Origin: Sulfuricella sp.
Lineage (GTDB): Bacteria; Pseudomonadota; Gammaproteobacteria; Burkholderiales; Sulfuricellaceae
Direction: 5' to 3'
Assembly (NCBI GenBank): GCA_028714955.1
Contig: JAQTLK010000009.1
Span: 11,722-58,313 of the forward strand
DNA length: 46,592 bases
Part shown: one piece after another, positions 25,721 to 35,387 of the stretch
How positions within the stretch are numbered: position 1 is the stretch's first letter
How the letters are laid out: every line of letters starts with the position of its first letter
Notes under the pieces: model-generated
What the model saw: the letters and a program-made list of their open reading frames with translations, nothing else
What the model was told of the DNA's origin: nothing
Database searches by the model: none
Program-made: the position numbers and the translations under genes

Positions 25721-26485
25721 ATGGCACAAGCCCGAGCCATTTTCATTTCCGATGTCCACCTGGGAACGGCTGCCTGCCAGGCCGCCAGGCTGGTCGATTT
25801 TCTGCGCGAATACGAGTCGGAATACCTCTTCCTGATCGGTGACATCGTCGATTTCTGGGCCATGAGCCGCAACAGCATCTATTGGTCGCGCGACCAGAAT
25901 ACCCTGGTGCAGAAATTGTTGCGGCGCGCGCGGCATGGCGACAAGGTGATTTTCATTCCCGGCAATCACGACGAAGCATTGCGGGAATACATCGGCACCT
26001 CCTTCGGCGACATCCGCGTCGCGGACGAATATGTCCATACCGCCGCCGACGGCAAACGCTACCTGCTGCTGCACGGCGACGAGTTCGACCAGGTCACGCG
26101 CCATCACAAGTGGGTGGCCGTGCTCGGCGACATGTCCTACAACCTGCTGGTGCGTCTCAACGGCTGGCTGTCGTGGTTGCGCCGCACCCTGCGCCGCCCC
26201 GGCTACTGGTCGCTGGCGGGTTATGCCAAGCGCAAGGTCAAGACCGCTGTCAACTTCATCTTCGATTTCGAGGACTCGGTCATTCACCACGTCCGCGAGC
26301 AGGGGCTGGACGGCGTGATTTGCGGCCATATCCACTGGCCGATGATTAAACAGGTCGATGATCTAGTTTATCTCAACTGCGGTGACTGGGTCGATAGTTG
26401 CAGCGCCGTCGTCGAGCACCTGGATGGCAGGATGGAGCTGATTGTCTGGACCGCCGCCAGCCCGCAACCAGCGCCGGCGGCCTGA
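25721..26485 (+). CDS. LpxH-like metallophosphoesterase (UDP-2,3-diacylglucosamine diphosphatase family)
   Basis: A 254-residue calcineurin-like phosphoesterase. Metal-binding blocks are present in order: SDVHLG (10-15), GDIVDFW, GNHDE, HGDEFD and GHIHWP. This is the LpxH family fold, but a second, more canonical LpxH is encoded at 38671-39393, so this one may act on a different phosphate substrate. The helical insert (WLSWLRRTLRRPGYWSLAGY) in the middle is typical of the second LpxH-like subgroup in betaproteobacteria. It is convergent with the lytic transglycosylase gene, ending 20 bases from it. Confidence 0.83.
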   Translation: MAQARAIFISDVHLGTAACQAARLVDFLREYESEYLFLIGDIVDFWAMSRNSIYWSRDQNTLVQKLLRRARHGDKVIFIPGNHDEALREYIGTSFGDIRVADEYVHTAADGKRYLLLHGDEFDQVTRHHKWVAVLGDMSYNLLVRLNGWLSWLRRTLRRPGYWSLAGYAKRKVKTAVNFIFDFEDSVIHHVREQGLDGVICGHIHWPMIKQVDDLVYLNCGDWVDSCSAVVEHLDGRMELIVWTAASPQPAPAA

Positions 26486-26504
26486 ACCCCGCTTCCGTTG
26501 ACGC

Positions 26505-27131
26505 TCAGGAGTCGGGTTGGCGGCGCAGGCTCGAAGCGCTCCTGCTTGGTTCGGGATAGGACCAGCCGTTGCGCCACGCTCCGACCACCAGCGTGGGGTA
26601 TTCGGGGCGGCCGAGACTGCCGTTGTAGCGTCCCAGCGCGCGGTACAGGTCGCCGTGCTCGATATCCAGGTAGTGGCGCAGGATGGTGCAGCCATAACGC
26701 AGGTTGGTGCGGATGTGAAACAGGTCGCTGTCGCTGGCGCCGATGAGTTTGACCCAGAACGGCATCACCTGCATGTAGCCACGCGCCCCGGCGTTGGAAA
26801 CGGCATATTTCTTGAAACCGCTTTCGACCTGGATCAGGCCGAGCACCAGTTGGGGGTCAAGCCCGGCGCGCGAGGCTTCGTAATACACCGTTCTGAGAAA
26901 ATCCAGGCGCATGGCGCGATCCGGCATGCGTTTCTCCATGCGGCGAGACATCTCGGCCAGCCAGTTGGCGCTTTCCGCGGGGGAGGCAAAGGACAGGCGC
27001 GGCGGCGCGCTGTCGCTCACGGACTTGTAAAGCGCCGCCCGCACGCTGGCGGAAAGCGGCTCATAAAGCTGCGCCCCGGCGTGAGCCGCGGCAGGAAGAA
27101 GCAATGGCAATAAGGCTATCAGTCGCCGCAT
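26505..27131 (-). CDS. Exported lytic transglycosylase (SLT domain)
   Basis: A 208-residue murein hydrolase. The signal peptide (1-18, [12 protein letters not shown]) is followed by a SLT domain with the catalytic glutamate Glu103 in [20 protein letters not shown] and the closing [11 protein letters not shown] block. It cuts the glycan strand to a 1,6-anhydro end. The start at 27131 overlaps the end of proS by 13 bases on the same strand, so the two may be translated together. The family association of proS with a transglycosylase is common in betaproteobacteria (recollection). Confidence 0.9.
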   Translation of the reverse strand: MRRLIALLPLLLPAAAHAGAQLYEPLSASVRAALYKSVSDSAPPRLSFASPAESANWLAEMSRRMEKRMPDRAMRLDFLRTVYYEASRAGLDPQLVLGLIQVESGFKKYAVSNAGARGYMQVMPFWVKLIGASDSDLFHIRTNLRYGCTILRHYLDIEHGDLYRALGRYNGSLGRPEYPTLVVGAWRNGWSYPEPSRSASSLRRQPDS

Positions 27132-28834
27132 AGCTTCGATTTTACGAATTCCAGCGCCGCATTCAAGGCGATGGCTTGCGATTTTTCGTCGCTGCGTCCC
27201 TGGTATTCGAGCTTGCCTTCCTTCAGCCCGCGCTCGCCCACCACGATGCGGTGCGGGATGCCGATCAGCTCCATGTCGGCGAACATCACGCCGGGTCGCT
27301 CGTCGCGGTCGTCCAGCAGCACTTCGATGCCGGCGGCCATGAAGTCGGAATAAAGCCTGTTCGCGGTGTCTTTCACCAGTTCGCTGCGCCCCATGCCGAT
27401 GGGCACGATGGCCAGCGTGAAAGGGGCGATCGCCTGGGGCCAGACGATGCCGCGCGCGTCATGGTTCTGCTCGATGGCGGCGGCCACGATGCGCGACACG
27501 CCGATGCCGTAGCAGCCCATTTCCATGGCGCGATCCTTGCCGGATTCGTCGAGGACGGTGGCGTTCATGGCGGCGGAATACTTGTTGCCAAGCTGGAAGA
27601 TGTGGCCGACTTCGATGCCGCGGCACAGTTCCAGGGCGCCCTTGCCGTCCGGGCTGGGGTCGCCTTCCACCACGTTGCGGATGTCCACGACTTCCTTCAG
27701 CTCGGGCAGGTCGCGGCCGAAATTGACGCCGGTGAGGTGAAAGCCGTCCTCGTTGGCGCCGCACACGAAGTCGCTCATCACCGCCACGGCGCGGTCGGCG
27801 ATGATGGGGATGTTTAGCCCGACCGGACCCAGCGAGCCGGCCTTGCAGCCAGCCGCCGCCATGACTTGCGCTTCGCTGGCGAAGCGCAGCGGCTCGGCGA
27901 GCTGGTTCAGCTTGCCGGCCTTGACTTCATTCAACTGGTGGTCGCCGCGCAGCAGCAGCGCCACCACGCCGCCGTCACGGCCCTCCAGCAGCAGGGTCTT
28001 GACGGCTTTCCCGGCGGGCACCTTGAGGAAATCGCACACTTCCTCGATGCTGTGCTTGCCCGGCGTGGCGACCTTCTGCATCGCCTGTCGCGGGGCCGGG
28101 CGCGGCACGGCGGGCGAGACCGCTTCGGCCAGTTCCACGTTGGCGGCGTAGTCGGAAGCGGGGCAAAAGGCGATGGCGTCCTCGCCCGAATCGGCCAGCA
28201 CGTGGAATTCGTGCGAACCGGAACCGCCGATGGCTCCGGTATCCGCGGCCACGGCGCGGAACTTCAGCCCGAGGCGGGAGAAAATGCGCGAGTAGGTTGC
28301 GTGCATCACTTCGTAAGTCTGTTCCAGCGAGGCGCGGTCGGCGTGGAACGAGTAGGCATCCTTCATCACGAATTCGCGCGCGCGCATCACGCCGAAGCGC
28401 GGGCGAATCTCGTCGCGGAACTTGGTCTGTATCTGGTAGAAGTTGATCGGCAGTTGGCGGTAGCTCTTGATCTCGCGCCGCGCGATATCGGTGATGACTT
28501 CCTCGTGGGTGGGGCCGAAACAGAATTCGCGCTCGTGGCGATCCCTGATCTTCAGCATCTGCGGGCCGAACACTTCCCAGCGCCCGGTTTCCTGCCACAG
28601 TTCGGCGGGGATCACGGCCGGCATCAGCAGTTCGATGGCACCGCTCCGGTCCATTTCCTCGCGCACGATGTTTTCCACCTTGCGCAGCACTTTCAGGCCG
28701 AGCGGCATCCAGGAATAGAGCCCGCTGCCCAGGCGCCTGATCAGCCCGGCGCGCAGCATCAGCTTGTGGCTGACCAGCTCGGCTTCGGTCGGGGCTTCCT
28801 TGAGGGTGGAGAGGAAAAATTGGGAGACGCGCAT
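27119..28834 (-). CDS. proS: Prolyl-tRNA synthetase
   Basis: A 571-residue class II synthetase of the bacterial type. The N-terminal class II motifs ([20 protein letters not shown]; motif 2 around [21 protein letters not shown]) and the HGxx-like insertion domain (about 230-400), which edits misacylated Ala-tRNA, are all present, followed by the anticodon-binding domain (about 470-571, [10 protein letters not shown]). Length is usual. It is divergent from the spermidine-synthase-like gene with 48 bases between starts, and precedes the transglycosylase. Confidence 0.97.
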   Translation of the reverse strand: MRVSQFFLSTLKEAPTEAELVSHKLMLRAGLIRRLGSGLYSWMPLGLKVLRKVENIVREEMDRSGAIELLMPAVIPAELWQETGRWEVFGPQMLKIRDRHEREFCFGPTHEEVITDIARREIKSYRQLPINFYQIQTKFRDEIRPRFGVMRAREFVMKDAYSFHADRASLEQTYEVMHATYSRIFSRLGLKFRAVAADTGAIGGSGSHEFHVLADSGEDAIAFCPASDYAANVELAEAVSPAVPRPAPRQAMQKVATPGKHSIEEVCDFLKVPAGKAVKTLLLEGRDGGVVALLLRGDHQLNEVKAGKLNQLAEPLRFASEAQVMAAAGCKAGSLGPVGLNIPIIADRAVAVMSDFVCGANEDGFHLTGVNFGRDLPELKEVVDIRNVVEGDPSPDGKGALELCRGIEVGHIFQLGNKYSAAMNATVLDESGKDRAMEMGCYGIGVSRIVAAAIEQNHDARGIVWPQAIAPFTLAIVPIGMGRSELVKDTANRLYSDFMAAGIEVLLDDRDERPGVMFADMELIGIPHRIVVGERGLKEGKLEYQGRSDEKSQAIALNAALEFVKSKLCGD

Positions 28835-28882
28835 GTTATGATCCAGACGGTTTCAAAAGAGGAAAGAGACGGGCATTTTAGC

Positions 28883-29671
28883 ATGGGATTTTTAAGTAGA
28901 TGGCGCACCCACAAGGCGGTGAGCGAGCAGGGCACGGTGGACGTGAGCGAGCGCGACGGCGTACGCTACCTGCATCTGGGCGGCGTCACGGTGCAAAGCG
29001 CGATGCGCGTCAATGCGCCGTATGAGTTGGAGCTGGCTTATACCCGGTCGATGATGGGATTTCTGCTGTTTCGCGAGGTTCCCGGCAATATATTGATGGT
29101 CGGGCTGGGCGGGGGCTCCGTGGCAAAATTCGTTTATCACAAGTTGCCATCGGCGCGGACGCAGGTGGTTGAAATCAATCCGCAGGTGCTGGCGGCAGCG
29201 CGCAGCCATTTCTTTCTTCCCGAAGAAGGCCCGCGTTTTCGGGTGGAAATTGCCGATGGCGTGGATTCCGTGCGCGCCCGCGCCGCCGACTGCGACGTGC
29301 TGATGGTCGATGGTTACGACGATCGCAGCCTGGTGGAAGGACTGGCGAGCCAGCGCTTTTACGACGATTGCGCGGGGGCGCTGACAGACGAAGGCGTGCT
29401 GGTGGTCAACCTGTGGGGCAGCGACAAGCTGTTCGACGTCTATCTCAAGCGCATCGAGGCCAGCTTCAACGGTCATGTGCTCTCCATGCCTACCGGAAAA
29501 ATGAGCAATATCATCGTGTTCGGCTTCAAGCGCAGTCCCGGCAACCCGCGCTGGCGGGACCTCAAGGAACGGGCGAAGCAACTGGAAGCGGAGTACGGGC
29601 TGGAATTTTCCGACTTCGTCGATGCCCTGCGCAGTCTCAACGCGCACAGCGAAAAGCGTTTGCTGGTTTGA
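28883..29671 (+). CDS. Spermidine-synthase-like methyltransferase-fold protein
   Basis: A 262-residue protein with the Rossmann SAM or dcSAM fold of polyamine synthases: motif I MVGLGGGSVAKFVYHK, then VVEINPQVLAAAR and DCDVLMVDGYDD. It lacks the C-terminal aromatic and acidic pattern of true putrescine aminopropyltransferases, so the substrate is uncertain. Similar proteins sit next to proS and rppH in related genomes (recollection). The ATG at 28883 gives MGFLSRWRTHK; an upstream ATG at 28838 is possible. The long in-frame reading frame going back to 27866 is only the shadow of proS. Confidence 0.75.
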   Translation: MGFLSRWRTHKAVSEQGTVDVSERDGVRYLHLGGVTVQSAMRVNAPYELELAYTRSMMGFLLFREVPGNILMVGLGGGSVAKFVYHKLPSARTQVVEINPQVLAAARSHFFLPEEGPRFRVEIADGVDSVRARAADCDVLMVDGYDDRSLVEGLASQRFYDDCAGALTDEGVLVVNLWGSDKLFDVYLKRIEASFNGHVLSMPTGKMSNIIVFGFKRSPGNPRWRDLKERAKQLEAEYGLEFSDFVDALRSLNAHSEKRLLV

Positions 29672-29771
29672 GATACCCCTCCGCAAGCCGCGCTGGGCGG
29701 CGTTGCTTTCATTGCACGGCGAAATGTGAAAAAATTGCCGTAATTTAACGAATTCAAAGCGATGTTCAAAA

Positions 29772-30272
29772 ATGATTGACCAGGACGGTTACCGCCCCAA
29801 CGTCGGCATAGTTCTGTGCAATGCCCGGAACGAGGTGTTCTGGGGCAAGCGGATCAGGGAGCATTCCTGGCAGTTCCCGCAGGGCGGCATTAAATCCGGC
29901 GAATCGCCGGAGCAGGCGATGTTCCGCGAGTTGCATGAAGAAGTGGGCCTGAAGCCGGAGCACGTGCGCATTCTCGGGCGCACCCAGGACTGGCTGCACT
30001 ACGACGTGCCGCAGCACTGGGTCAGGCGCGAGTGGCGCGGCAGCTATCGCGGGCAGAAGCAGATATGGTTCCTGCTGCGCCTGGTCGGGCGCGATTGCGA
30101 TGTCAGGCTGCGCGCCACCAGCCACCCCGAATTCGATGCCTGGCGTTGGCACCATTACTGGATTCCCCTCGAATCGGTGATCGAGTTCAAGCGCGAAGTG
30201 TACAGACTGGCGCTGAACGAGCTTTCCTCCTTCCTTGAAGCGGACAAACTGCCGGATGTCGTGCACGGCTGA
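29772..30272 (+). CDS. rppH: RNA 5'-pyrophosphohydrolase (Nudix)
   Basis: A 166-residue Nudix enzyme that removes pyrophosphate from mRNA 5' ends and so starts decay. The Nudix box [20 protein letters not shown] with VGL is exact, and [11 protein letters not shown] at the N-terminus plus [20 protein letters not shown] at the C-terminus mark RppH. The ATG at 29772 is consistent with the family start. The 100 bases upstream hold its promoter. A hairpin and the foldback repeat follow the stop. Confidence 0.95.
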   Translation: MIDQDGYRPNVGIVLCNARNEVFWGKRIREHSWQFPQGGIKSGESPEQAMFRELHEEVGLKPEHVRILGRTQDWLHYDVPQHWVRREWRGSYRGQKQIWFLLRLVGRDCDVRLRATSHPEFDAWRWHHYWIPLESVIEFKREVYRLALNELSSFLEADKLPDVVHG

Positions 30273-30273
30273 C

Positions 30274-30296
30274 GGGCATGGCAAACGGCTATGCCC
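30274..30296 (+). terminator. Hairpin after rppH
   Basis: GGGCATGGC (30274-30282) pairs with GCTATGCCC (30288-30296) over nine bases with one G-U pair and a 5-base loop, 2 bases after the rppH stop. There is no T-run, so it is a possible 3'-end stabiliser or Rho-dependent site and not a textbook terminator. Confidence 0.35.
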
Positions 30297-30321
30297 CGGC
30301 AGCCTGTTCGCGCCGCGTAAG

Positions 30322-30489
30322 TTAACCCGGATGTTTCATAAATTGACGCGCGCCCTCGCTGGTCTTTTGTTCCGTATGGAAATTTCGTTCGGTCGGGCGT
30401 ATGAATAAAACGCCACTTCCTCACAAAATTCCCCTACGGAACAAAATCCTGCGCGATCATCACGCGAATTTATGAAATATCCGGGTTAA
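30322..30489. mobile_element. MITE-like foldback element, complete copy
   Basis: A 168-base non-coding element with 23-base terminal inverted repeats (30322-30344 and 30467-30489, 22 of 23 match, beginning TTAACCCGG). A second, inner pair of arms (TTTTGTTCCGTA and its near-complement TACGGAACAAAA) and a GGCGT/ACGCC hairpin make the whole element a long imperfect palindrome. A truncated copy lies at 632-774. No transposase is in the window. No clear target-site duplication is visible at the ends. Confidence 0.82.
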
Positions 30490-30535
30490 GTGTAAAATCC
30501 GACTTTTGTCAGCAAGCAAAACAGGAGAGACGCGC

Positions 30536-31135
30536 ATGACCAAAATTGAATATGCCCCGATCGCTTCCGCCAAACTGGAAGCTGGCGCTTCTTTTCACCG
30601 CGCCGAGCGCACTTTTGACCTGATCAAGCTGGATGATCCGGCAGTTACTGTGATGACCGACTTCAAGAAAGTGAGCGCGCTGACGATTGCCGAAAAGGCT
30701 CCGATCGAGGCCGCCAATGCGCGCATGAAGCACCGCGGTGTGCGCTTGTTGCTGGCGGTGAACGACGACGACACCGTGGTCGGGCTGATTACCTCGACCG
30801 ATTTGCTCGGCGCCAAGCCGATCCAGCATATCCAGAAGCATGGCGGCGCTTATCATGACATCCTGGTGCAGGACATCATGACGCCGCAGGACAAGCTCGA
30901 AGTGATCTGCATGGATGACATCAACCGTAGCCGTGTCGGCAATGTCGTCGCCACCTTGAAGCAGGCTGGCCGTGCCCACGCCCTGGTGGTGGATCGCCAC
31001 GAGAGCGAAAACAGGCAGGTGATCCGCGGCATTATCTCCGTATCGCAAATTGCGCGACAACTGGGCATCGAAATTCCGACCGGCGAGATCGCCAGGACCT
31101 TCGCCGAGATCGGAACCCTGCTGGCAGGCGTCTGA
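30536..31135 (+). CDS. CBS-domain protein
   Basis: A 199-residue soluble protein made of a pair of CBS motifs: about 40-95 (MTDFKKVSALTIAEKAPI, GVRLLLAVNDDDTVVGLITST) and about 115-190 (QDIMTPQDKLEV, AHALVVDRHESENRQVIRGI). Such Bateman modules usually bind adenosyl nucleotides and regulate a partner. No output domain is attached, so this is a stand-alone sensor of unknown target. The ATG at 30536 follows AGGAGAG. The 3' end of the foldback element lies 46 bases upstream of the start. Confidence 0.85.
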   Translation: MTKIEYAPIASAKLEAGASFHRAERTFDLIKLDDPAVTVMTDFKKVSALTIAEKAPIEAANARMKHRGVRLLLAVNDDDTVVGLITSTDLLGAKPIQHIQKHGGAYHDILVQDIMTPQDKLEVICMDDINRSRVGNVVATLKQAGRAHALVVDRHESENRQVIRGIISVSQIARQLGIEIPTGEIARTFAEIGTLLAGV

Positions 31136-31149
31136 CCTCCGGCGGACCG

Positions 31150-32361
31150 TCAATCGCGCAAGCGAAAAACGCGCATTCCCTCTTGACCGCTGCGCCAGAA
31201 GGCGTAGAGCGCATCGCCGTGCCGCAGGGCGCGGGGTTGATCGGAAGGGCCTGTGGTGCTGGCAACTTCGACGGCCGGCGAGAAAGTCTGGCCGCCGTCT
31301 TGCGACTGTTCGGCGTAAATCCGCGTCCGCTCGCCGTCGAACTCCTTCCACACCAACGCGACGCGGCGGCCCGTCACCGCCAGATCGGCATGTTCGGCGC
31401 GCGGGCCGCCGACGGTGCGCTGCCCCACGACGGTGATGCCGTCCTTGCCCGGCATCAGACGCCCATAAAAGACGTGCCCCTCGCCATCCCTCTGATCGAA
31501 CCAGACGGCGTGGCGCACGCCGGCGCCATCCACCGCCAGCGATGGACCGTGATGCGGGCAGGCGTCGATGCGCCAGTGGTCGAAAGTGGCGCGCAGCACG
31601 GCCTCCGGCGTGCCGTCCGGTTTTATCCTGGCCAGGGCATGGTCGCGCTCGTTGGGCGCGAAAACATGGCGCCACATGAACAGCGGTGCGCCATCGGCAT
31701 CCACGGCGGAGGCGATGCGGCAGCACTCGCAGGAATGGTCTGCCAGCTTCTGTTCCGGCTGGAAACTGCGCCCGCCATCGCTGGAAGTGGCGGTGTAGAT
31801 CGCCGCGCCGCGATAGCTGGTTTTGCTTGCCTTCGCCGCTTCCAGGTCGCGCTTGTCGATCCACGCCAGCACGATGCGCCCGTCTCCCGCCACTACCATG
31901 GCGTCGAAGCGGTGGGTGATTTCGCTGCGCTCCCGATGCACGGTGAGCGGGGCCGAGAAATGCAGCCCATCGTCGGAGCGGGCCAGACGAATCTCGCCGC
32001 TGTAGGGCTTGCTCAAGGGGCGCGTCCACGACACCAACAGGCCGCCGTCATGCGCAAAGGCGAGCTTGGGCCGATTCTCGCCGTCGGCCGAAACCGGCTC
32101 TGGCCGGGCGTTGACGATCACTGGCGAGACCCAGTTCCTGCCCTCGTCGTCGCTGCGGTAGAGCACCACGTGCTCACCTTGTCCCGAAACCGCGAACAGG
32201 CGGCCATCCGGCGCAAATGCTGCAGAGCTGCCGAGTTCCGCATGGGACTTGTTGCCCATCGGCGGCATGCCGGGCATGTCGGCGGCGAAAGCAGGCGATG
32301 CAAGGGCTGACAGTATCGCAGCTGCCTGCAGAAGCCGCCGCGCAGTGGATGAAATGGGCAT
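31150..32361 (-). CDS. Exported Asp-box beta-propeller protein (sialidase-like fold)
   Basis: A 403-residue exported protein. The signal peptide (about 1-26) is followed by a Met-rich stretch MPGMPPMG (29-36), then a propeller with Asp-boxes SDDEGRNW (70-77), SSDGGRSF (193-200) and SQDGGQTF (353-360). A CECC motif (211-214, DHSCECCRI) and CPHHG (268-272) lie between blades. I cannot see the catalytic arginine triad of a sialidase, so the enzyme name is only about fold. The Met-rich, CECC and CPHHG features suggest metal (copper?) binding. It is the last gene of an operon with a TonB receptor and an exported thioredoxin-like protein. Confidence 0.72.
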   Translation of the reverse strand: MPISSTARRLLQAAAILSALASPAFAADMPGMPPMGNKSHAELGSSAAFAPDGRLFAVSGQGEHVVLYRSDDEGRNWVSPVIVNARPEPVSADGENRPKLAFAHDGGLLVSWTRPLSKPYSGEIRLARSDDGLHFSAPLTVHRERSEITHRFDAMVVAGDGRIVLAWIDKRDLEAAKASKTSYRGAAIYTATSSDGGRSFQPEQKLADHSCECCRIASAVDADGAPLFMWRHVFAPNERDHALARIKPDGTPEAVLRATFDHWRIDACPHHGPSLAVDGAGVRHAVWFDQRDGEGHVFYGRLMPGKDGITVVGQRTVGGPRAEHADLAVTGRRVALVWKEFDGERTRIYAEQSQDGGQTFSPAVEVASTTGPSDQPRALRHGDALYAFWRSGQEGMRVFRLRD

Positions 32362-32385
32362 GAGGTTTTCCTCGGTTGGCTGAAA

Positions 32386-34707
32386 TCAGTAGTCGAACTT
32401 CAGGTTGGCGAACACGGTGCGCTGCGGATACGGGTGGTAGGCGTAAGCCTTGTAGTTGCCGATATTGTCCACGCCGAGGGAGGCGATCCACTGTTTCGCG
32501 ACCTTGTAGACGACCTTGACATCGGCCAGCAGATAATCGCTGCTCCCTCCATATACATCCGGATTGATGCCATCGCTATTGTCCAGGTTGGCATACTGGC
32601 GGCCGCTGTAACGGATGGCGGCGCTGCAGGAGAGGCGGTCGGACGCATGGTAGGTTCCCGCCAGTGTTGCCCGCCAGTCCGGGATTCTCGGCTGAGATTT
32701 GTTTACGTAGGCAGCGTTCCGGTTGTCCTGCAAAATCTTCGAATCGGTGTAGGTGATGCTGCCGGAAAGGTCGAAGCCGCGTATCCACAGGTCGCTGAGC
32801 TGCACTGCGGTTTCAATGCCGTAGGTGCGGATCTTGTCGACATTCTGGACGCTGGAGATGGTAGTGCCGGGAAGGGTCGTCGTGTCGGTTTGTGAAACGA
32901 GGGCGTCCTGTTTGTCCTCCTGGAACAGCGAGACGCGCCACAAGCCATTTTCCAGCGCGCGCTCCGCCGTGAGTTCTCCAGAGAGCACCTGTTCGGGCTT
33001 GAGGTTGGGGTCGTTGGTCTTCACATTGCCGGGCAGGCTGATGGTCTGGAACATCTCGGTGACGGTCGGGAAGCGATAGGCCTTGCCGAACGATCCCCGC
33101 AAGGCCCACTCCGCCGATGCCTGGTACGAAAGCGAAAGCTTGGGCGAAAAAGCCGTGTCCGTGCGGTCGGCATAGGCCACGTTGAATGGGGTGGGCGCCT
33201 TGTTGGCGGCATTGTAGTTGCTCCCGTCAAAAGCCTTCCAGTATTCCTGACGGCCGCCGGCGACCAGTTGCCAGTCGGGCGCGAAGCGCCAGGCATCCTG
33301 AATGTACACGGCCTGGGTTTCCGTCTTTCCCTTCGCGTTGCTTGTCAGTGCTCCGGCACTGCCATTCAGCCAGTCGCTGGCGATGCCATAGGTATCGGAA
33401 TCCAGCACGTAACGGTCATTGTGGTAGCCGAAGCTCACCTGGTGCGCGCTCTTCAGGCCGCCACCGGGGCGCCATTCGCCGCGCAGGTCGAGATTCCGCC
33501 AGCCCGACCCGTCCATGACGGTGATCTGGCCGCCGGGACGCACAGGTCCGGTGCCGGAATCCGTGCCGCTGTTGTTTGCCGTGCGGGAAAGGTCCGTGTT
33601 GTAGTCGTAAGTGCTGAAGGCCGCTTCCCAATCCCATACGCCTTTGGTATCAGACTTGACCGAAAGCCCCTGCATCCAGTGTTCGCTTTCGGCATGGCCG
33701 GGGCTCATGCCGGAGACCTGGTAGGACTTGTTGCCGAAGCCGGCGTAATTATAGGTGCCGTTGTAGATCGCGTTTCCGGCAGCGTCCTTCAGGTAGCTGT
33801 CGACGCTGGTGTCCGAATTGTTTTGCCAGAAACCCAGGGTGTAGGCGGCACGCACCGTTGGCGAAAAATCATAGGCCAGCCTGATCTTGCCGTTGTCCTG
33901 CACGGTGTGGTCGATGCCATAGCCGCCGGCGATGATGCGCGCCTTGCCCGTCGGGTCCGTATCGCCATATGCGCCGCTGACGGTGGTGGTGCCGCCTGAT
34001 TTCGGCGCGGCAGTCCCGAAACTCATGGGGTGCCCATGCGAATCGAGGTGATCGCCGCTCACCCACAGCGACCAGTCGCCGAACTTGTTGCCGATGGATG
34101 CGCTGCCATGCATGCCATCGTTGCTCTCGTTGGTGCCGTACAGTTTGAAATCTTCCCGGAAGGCCTGCAGGTTCGCATGTGCTTCGAATTTGTCCGGCAT
34201 GCGGGTCGTCATCTGCACCACGCCGCCCATCGAGTTGCCGGGATAAAGTGCGGAAAAGGGGCCGTAGATGACATCGATGCGCTCGATTTCTTCCGGCGAC
34301 ACCATGCCCCAGCGCGGCGGGTAGCTATAGGAGTTGCCGAGGAAATTCGACAGCAGCAGGTTGTCCGCATAGACGATGGATTGCGCGCTGGACAGGGTGC
34401 CTGTCGTCCGCGTCGAAACGATGCCGTTGCGGTCGCCGATATAGCGTTCGCGCACGACGATGCTCGGCAGGTACTTGATCGTCTCGGCCGAAGTCACCGC
34501 ATTGACGCTCTCGGCGATCTGCTTTGCCGTCACGCCCTCGGTGGTTGCCGGCAAATTGGCCGGAACCGCCGGTTTTTCGCTCTTGATGATCATTTCGCCC
34601 ATTTGCTGGTCGCTTTCGACATCCGCCGCAAACGCGGCGGGTGCGCAGGCAAAGGCGGCGATGATTGCCAGGGCAAGGCGCCTGGGCCTGAATATCTTAT
34701 TCGTCAT
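32386..34707 (-). CDS. TonB-dependent outer-membrane receptor, substrate unknown
   Basis: A 773-residue receptor. The signal peptide is about 1-27 (ending PAAFAA). A short N-terminal stretch (GEMIIKSEK) may be the TonB box. The plug (about 55-165) has VVRERYIGDRNGIVSTR, IERIDVIYGPFSALYPGNSM and GGVVQMTTR; the barrel ends in an aromatic residue (NLKFDY). The sequence is unlike BtuB at 19083. It lies between a thioredoxin-like gene (53 bases upstream) and the propeller gene (24 bases downstream), all on the minus strand. The substrate cannot be read from sequence; the partners suggest a metal such as copper. Confidence 0.85.
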   Translation of the reverse strand: MTNKIFRPRRLALAIIAAFACAPAAFAADVESDQQMGEMIIKSEKPAVPANLPATTEGVTAKQIAESVNAVTSAETIKYLPSIVVRERYIGDRNGIVSTRTTGTLSSAQSIVYADNLLLSNFLGNSYSYPPRWGMVSPEEIERIDVIYGPFSALYPGNSMGGVVQMTTRMPDKFEAHANLQAFREDFKLYGTNESNDGMHGSASIGNKFGDWSLWVSGDHLDSHGHPMSFGTAAPKSGGTTTVSGAYGDTDPTGKARIIAGGYGIDHTVQDNGKIRLAYDFSPTVRAAYTLGFWQNNSDTSVDSYLKDAAGNAIYNGTYNYAGFGNKSYQVSGMSPGHAESEHWMQGLSVKSDTKGVWDWEAAFSTYDYNTDLSRTANNSGTDSGTGPVRPGGQITVMDGSGWRNLDLRGEWRPGGGLKSAHQVSFGYHNDRYVLDSDTYGIASDWLNGSAGALTSNAKGKTETQAVYIQDAWRFAPDWQLVAGGRQEYWKAFDGSNYNAANKAPTPFNVAYADRTDTAFSPKLSLSYQASAEWALRGSFGKAYRFPTVTEMFQTISLPGNVKTNDPNLKPEQVLSGELTAERALENGLWRVSLFQEDKQDALVSQTDTTTLPGTTISSVQNVDKIRTYGIETAVQLSDLWIRGFDLSGSITYTDSKILQDNRNAAYVNKSQPRIPDWRATLAGTYHASDRLSCSAAIRYSGRQYANLDNSDGINPDVYGGSSDYLLADVKVVYKVAKQWIASLGVDNIGNYKAYAYHPYPQRTVFANLKFDY

Positions 34708-34760
34708 GGATTAACCCCCGTTGTTTTTTGGTATATGAAATGCAGAAAACATGCTCCGCT

Positions 34761-35240
34761 TCATCGGGCATTCGCCTTCGCCCAGGCAGCCAGGCGCGGC
34801 GGAGGAACGACGCCGGAAACGACTTCGAGCCGGTGTGCGCCGTCGTAAAAATGCGTGCGCGGCAATTCGCCATGCCAGCGCGGGTCGATTTCAAAGCGCA
34901 GGCGCTCCGGCATGTCGTCGGCGAAAACCCATTGCTCGGCATTGCCGAGGCCAAATCCGGCGGCCATCTCGGCGGCCAGCGGCGCATCTTCTGGCGTGTC
35001 CGCGGCAACCAGGACGACATCGAGTTTCGGGTGGGATTTCATGATCCTGCCCAGCGCTTCGAGTTCCTGTGGGCAATAGGTGCAAGTCACCGACCACAAG
35101 GCGAGAACGAACGGTTTGCCCTGGCGTGCGGCAAGGATTTTCGTCAGGCTGCCCGCGACAAAAGGGCGAACGGGCTCGCCCGCCGGACTCGGCGGCGCGA
35201 AGAGGAGGAAAGAAAGCAGGCAGAGGATGCGCGGCAACAT
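34761..35240 (-). CDS. Exported thioredoxin-like (redoxin) protein with CTYC site
   Basis: A 159-residue exported thioredoxin-fold protein. The signal peptide is about 1-20 (LCLLSFLLFAPPSPAG). The redox site is VTCTYCPQE (Cys-Thr-Tyr-Cys) after LALWSV, typical of TlpA-type redoxins; the cis-Pro region LPRTHFYDG follows. The start at 35240 was chosen over an unlikely 279-residue reading frame, most of which shadows the alcohol dehydrogenase. It is the first gene of the redoxin-TonB receptor-propeller operon. Confidence 0.82.
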   Translation of the reverse strand: MLPRILCLLSFLLFAPPSPAGEPVRPFVAGSLTKILAARQGKPFVLALWSVTCTYCPQELEALGRIMKSHPKLDVVLVAADTPEDAPLAAEMAAGFGLGNAEQWVFADDMPERLRFEIDPRWHGELPRTHFYDGAHRLEVVSGVVPPPRLAAWAKANAR

Positions 35241-35387
35241 GGTGAATCCGGGTGCGGAGCGAGGGCTGATTCTACGGGGGCAGGCATCGCGCCGGAATGC
35301 GGCATATCGTCGCACCATGGCGCGCAAATTGGGTTGCGCGAAGCGCACACGGGGTAGAATCGGGATTTTTATGCCCTGGAGTGTTTG

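Noticed and set aside
27866-28882. 339-codon N-terminal extension of the spermidine-synthase-like protein
   Set aside because: The extension is the antisense shadow of proS; family resemblance begins only after the ATG at 28883.
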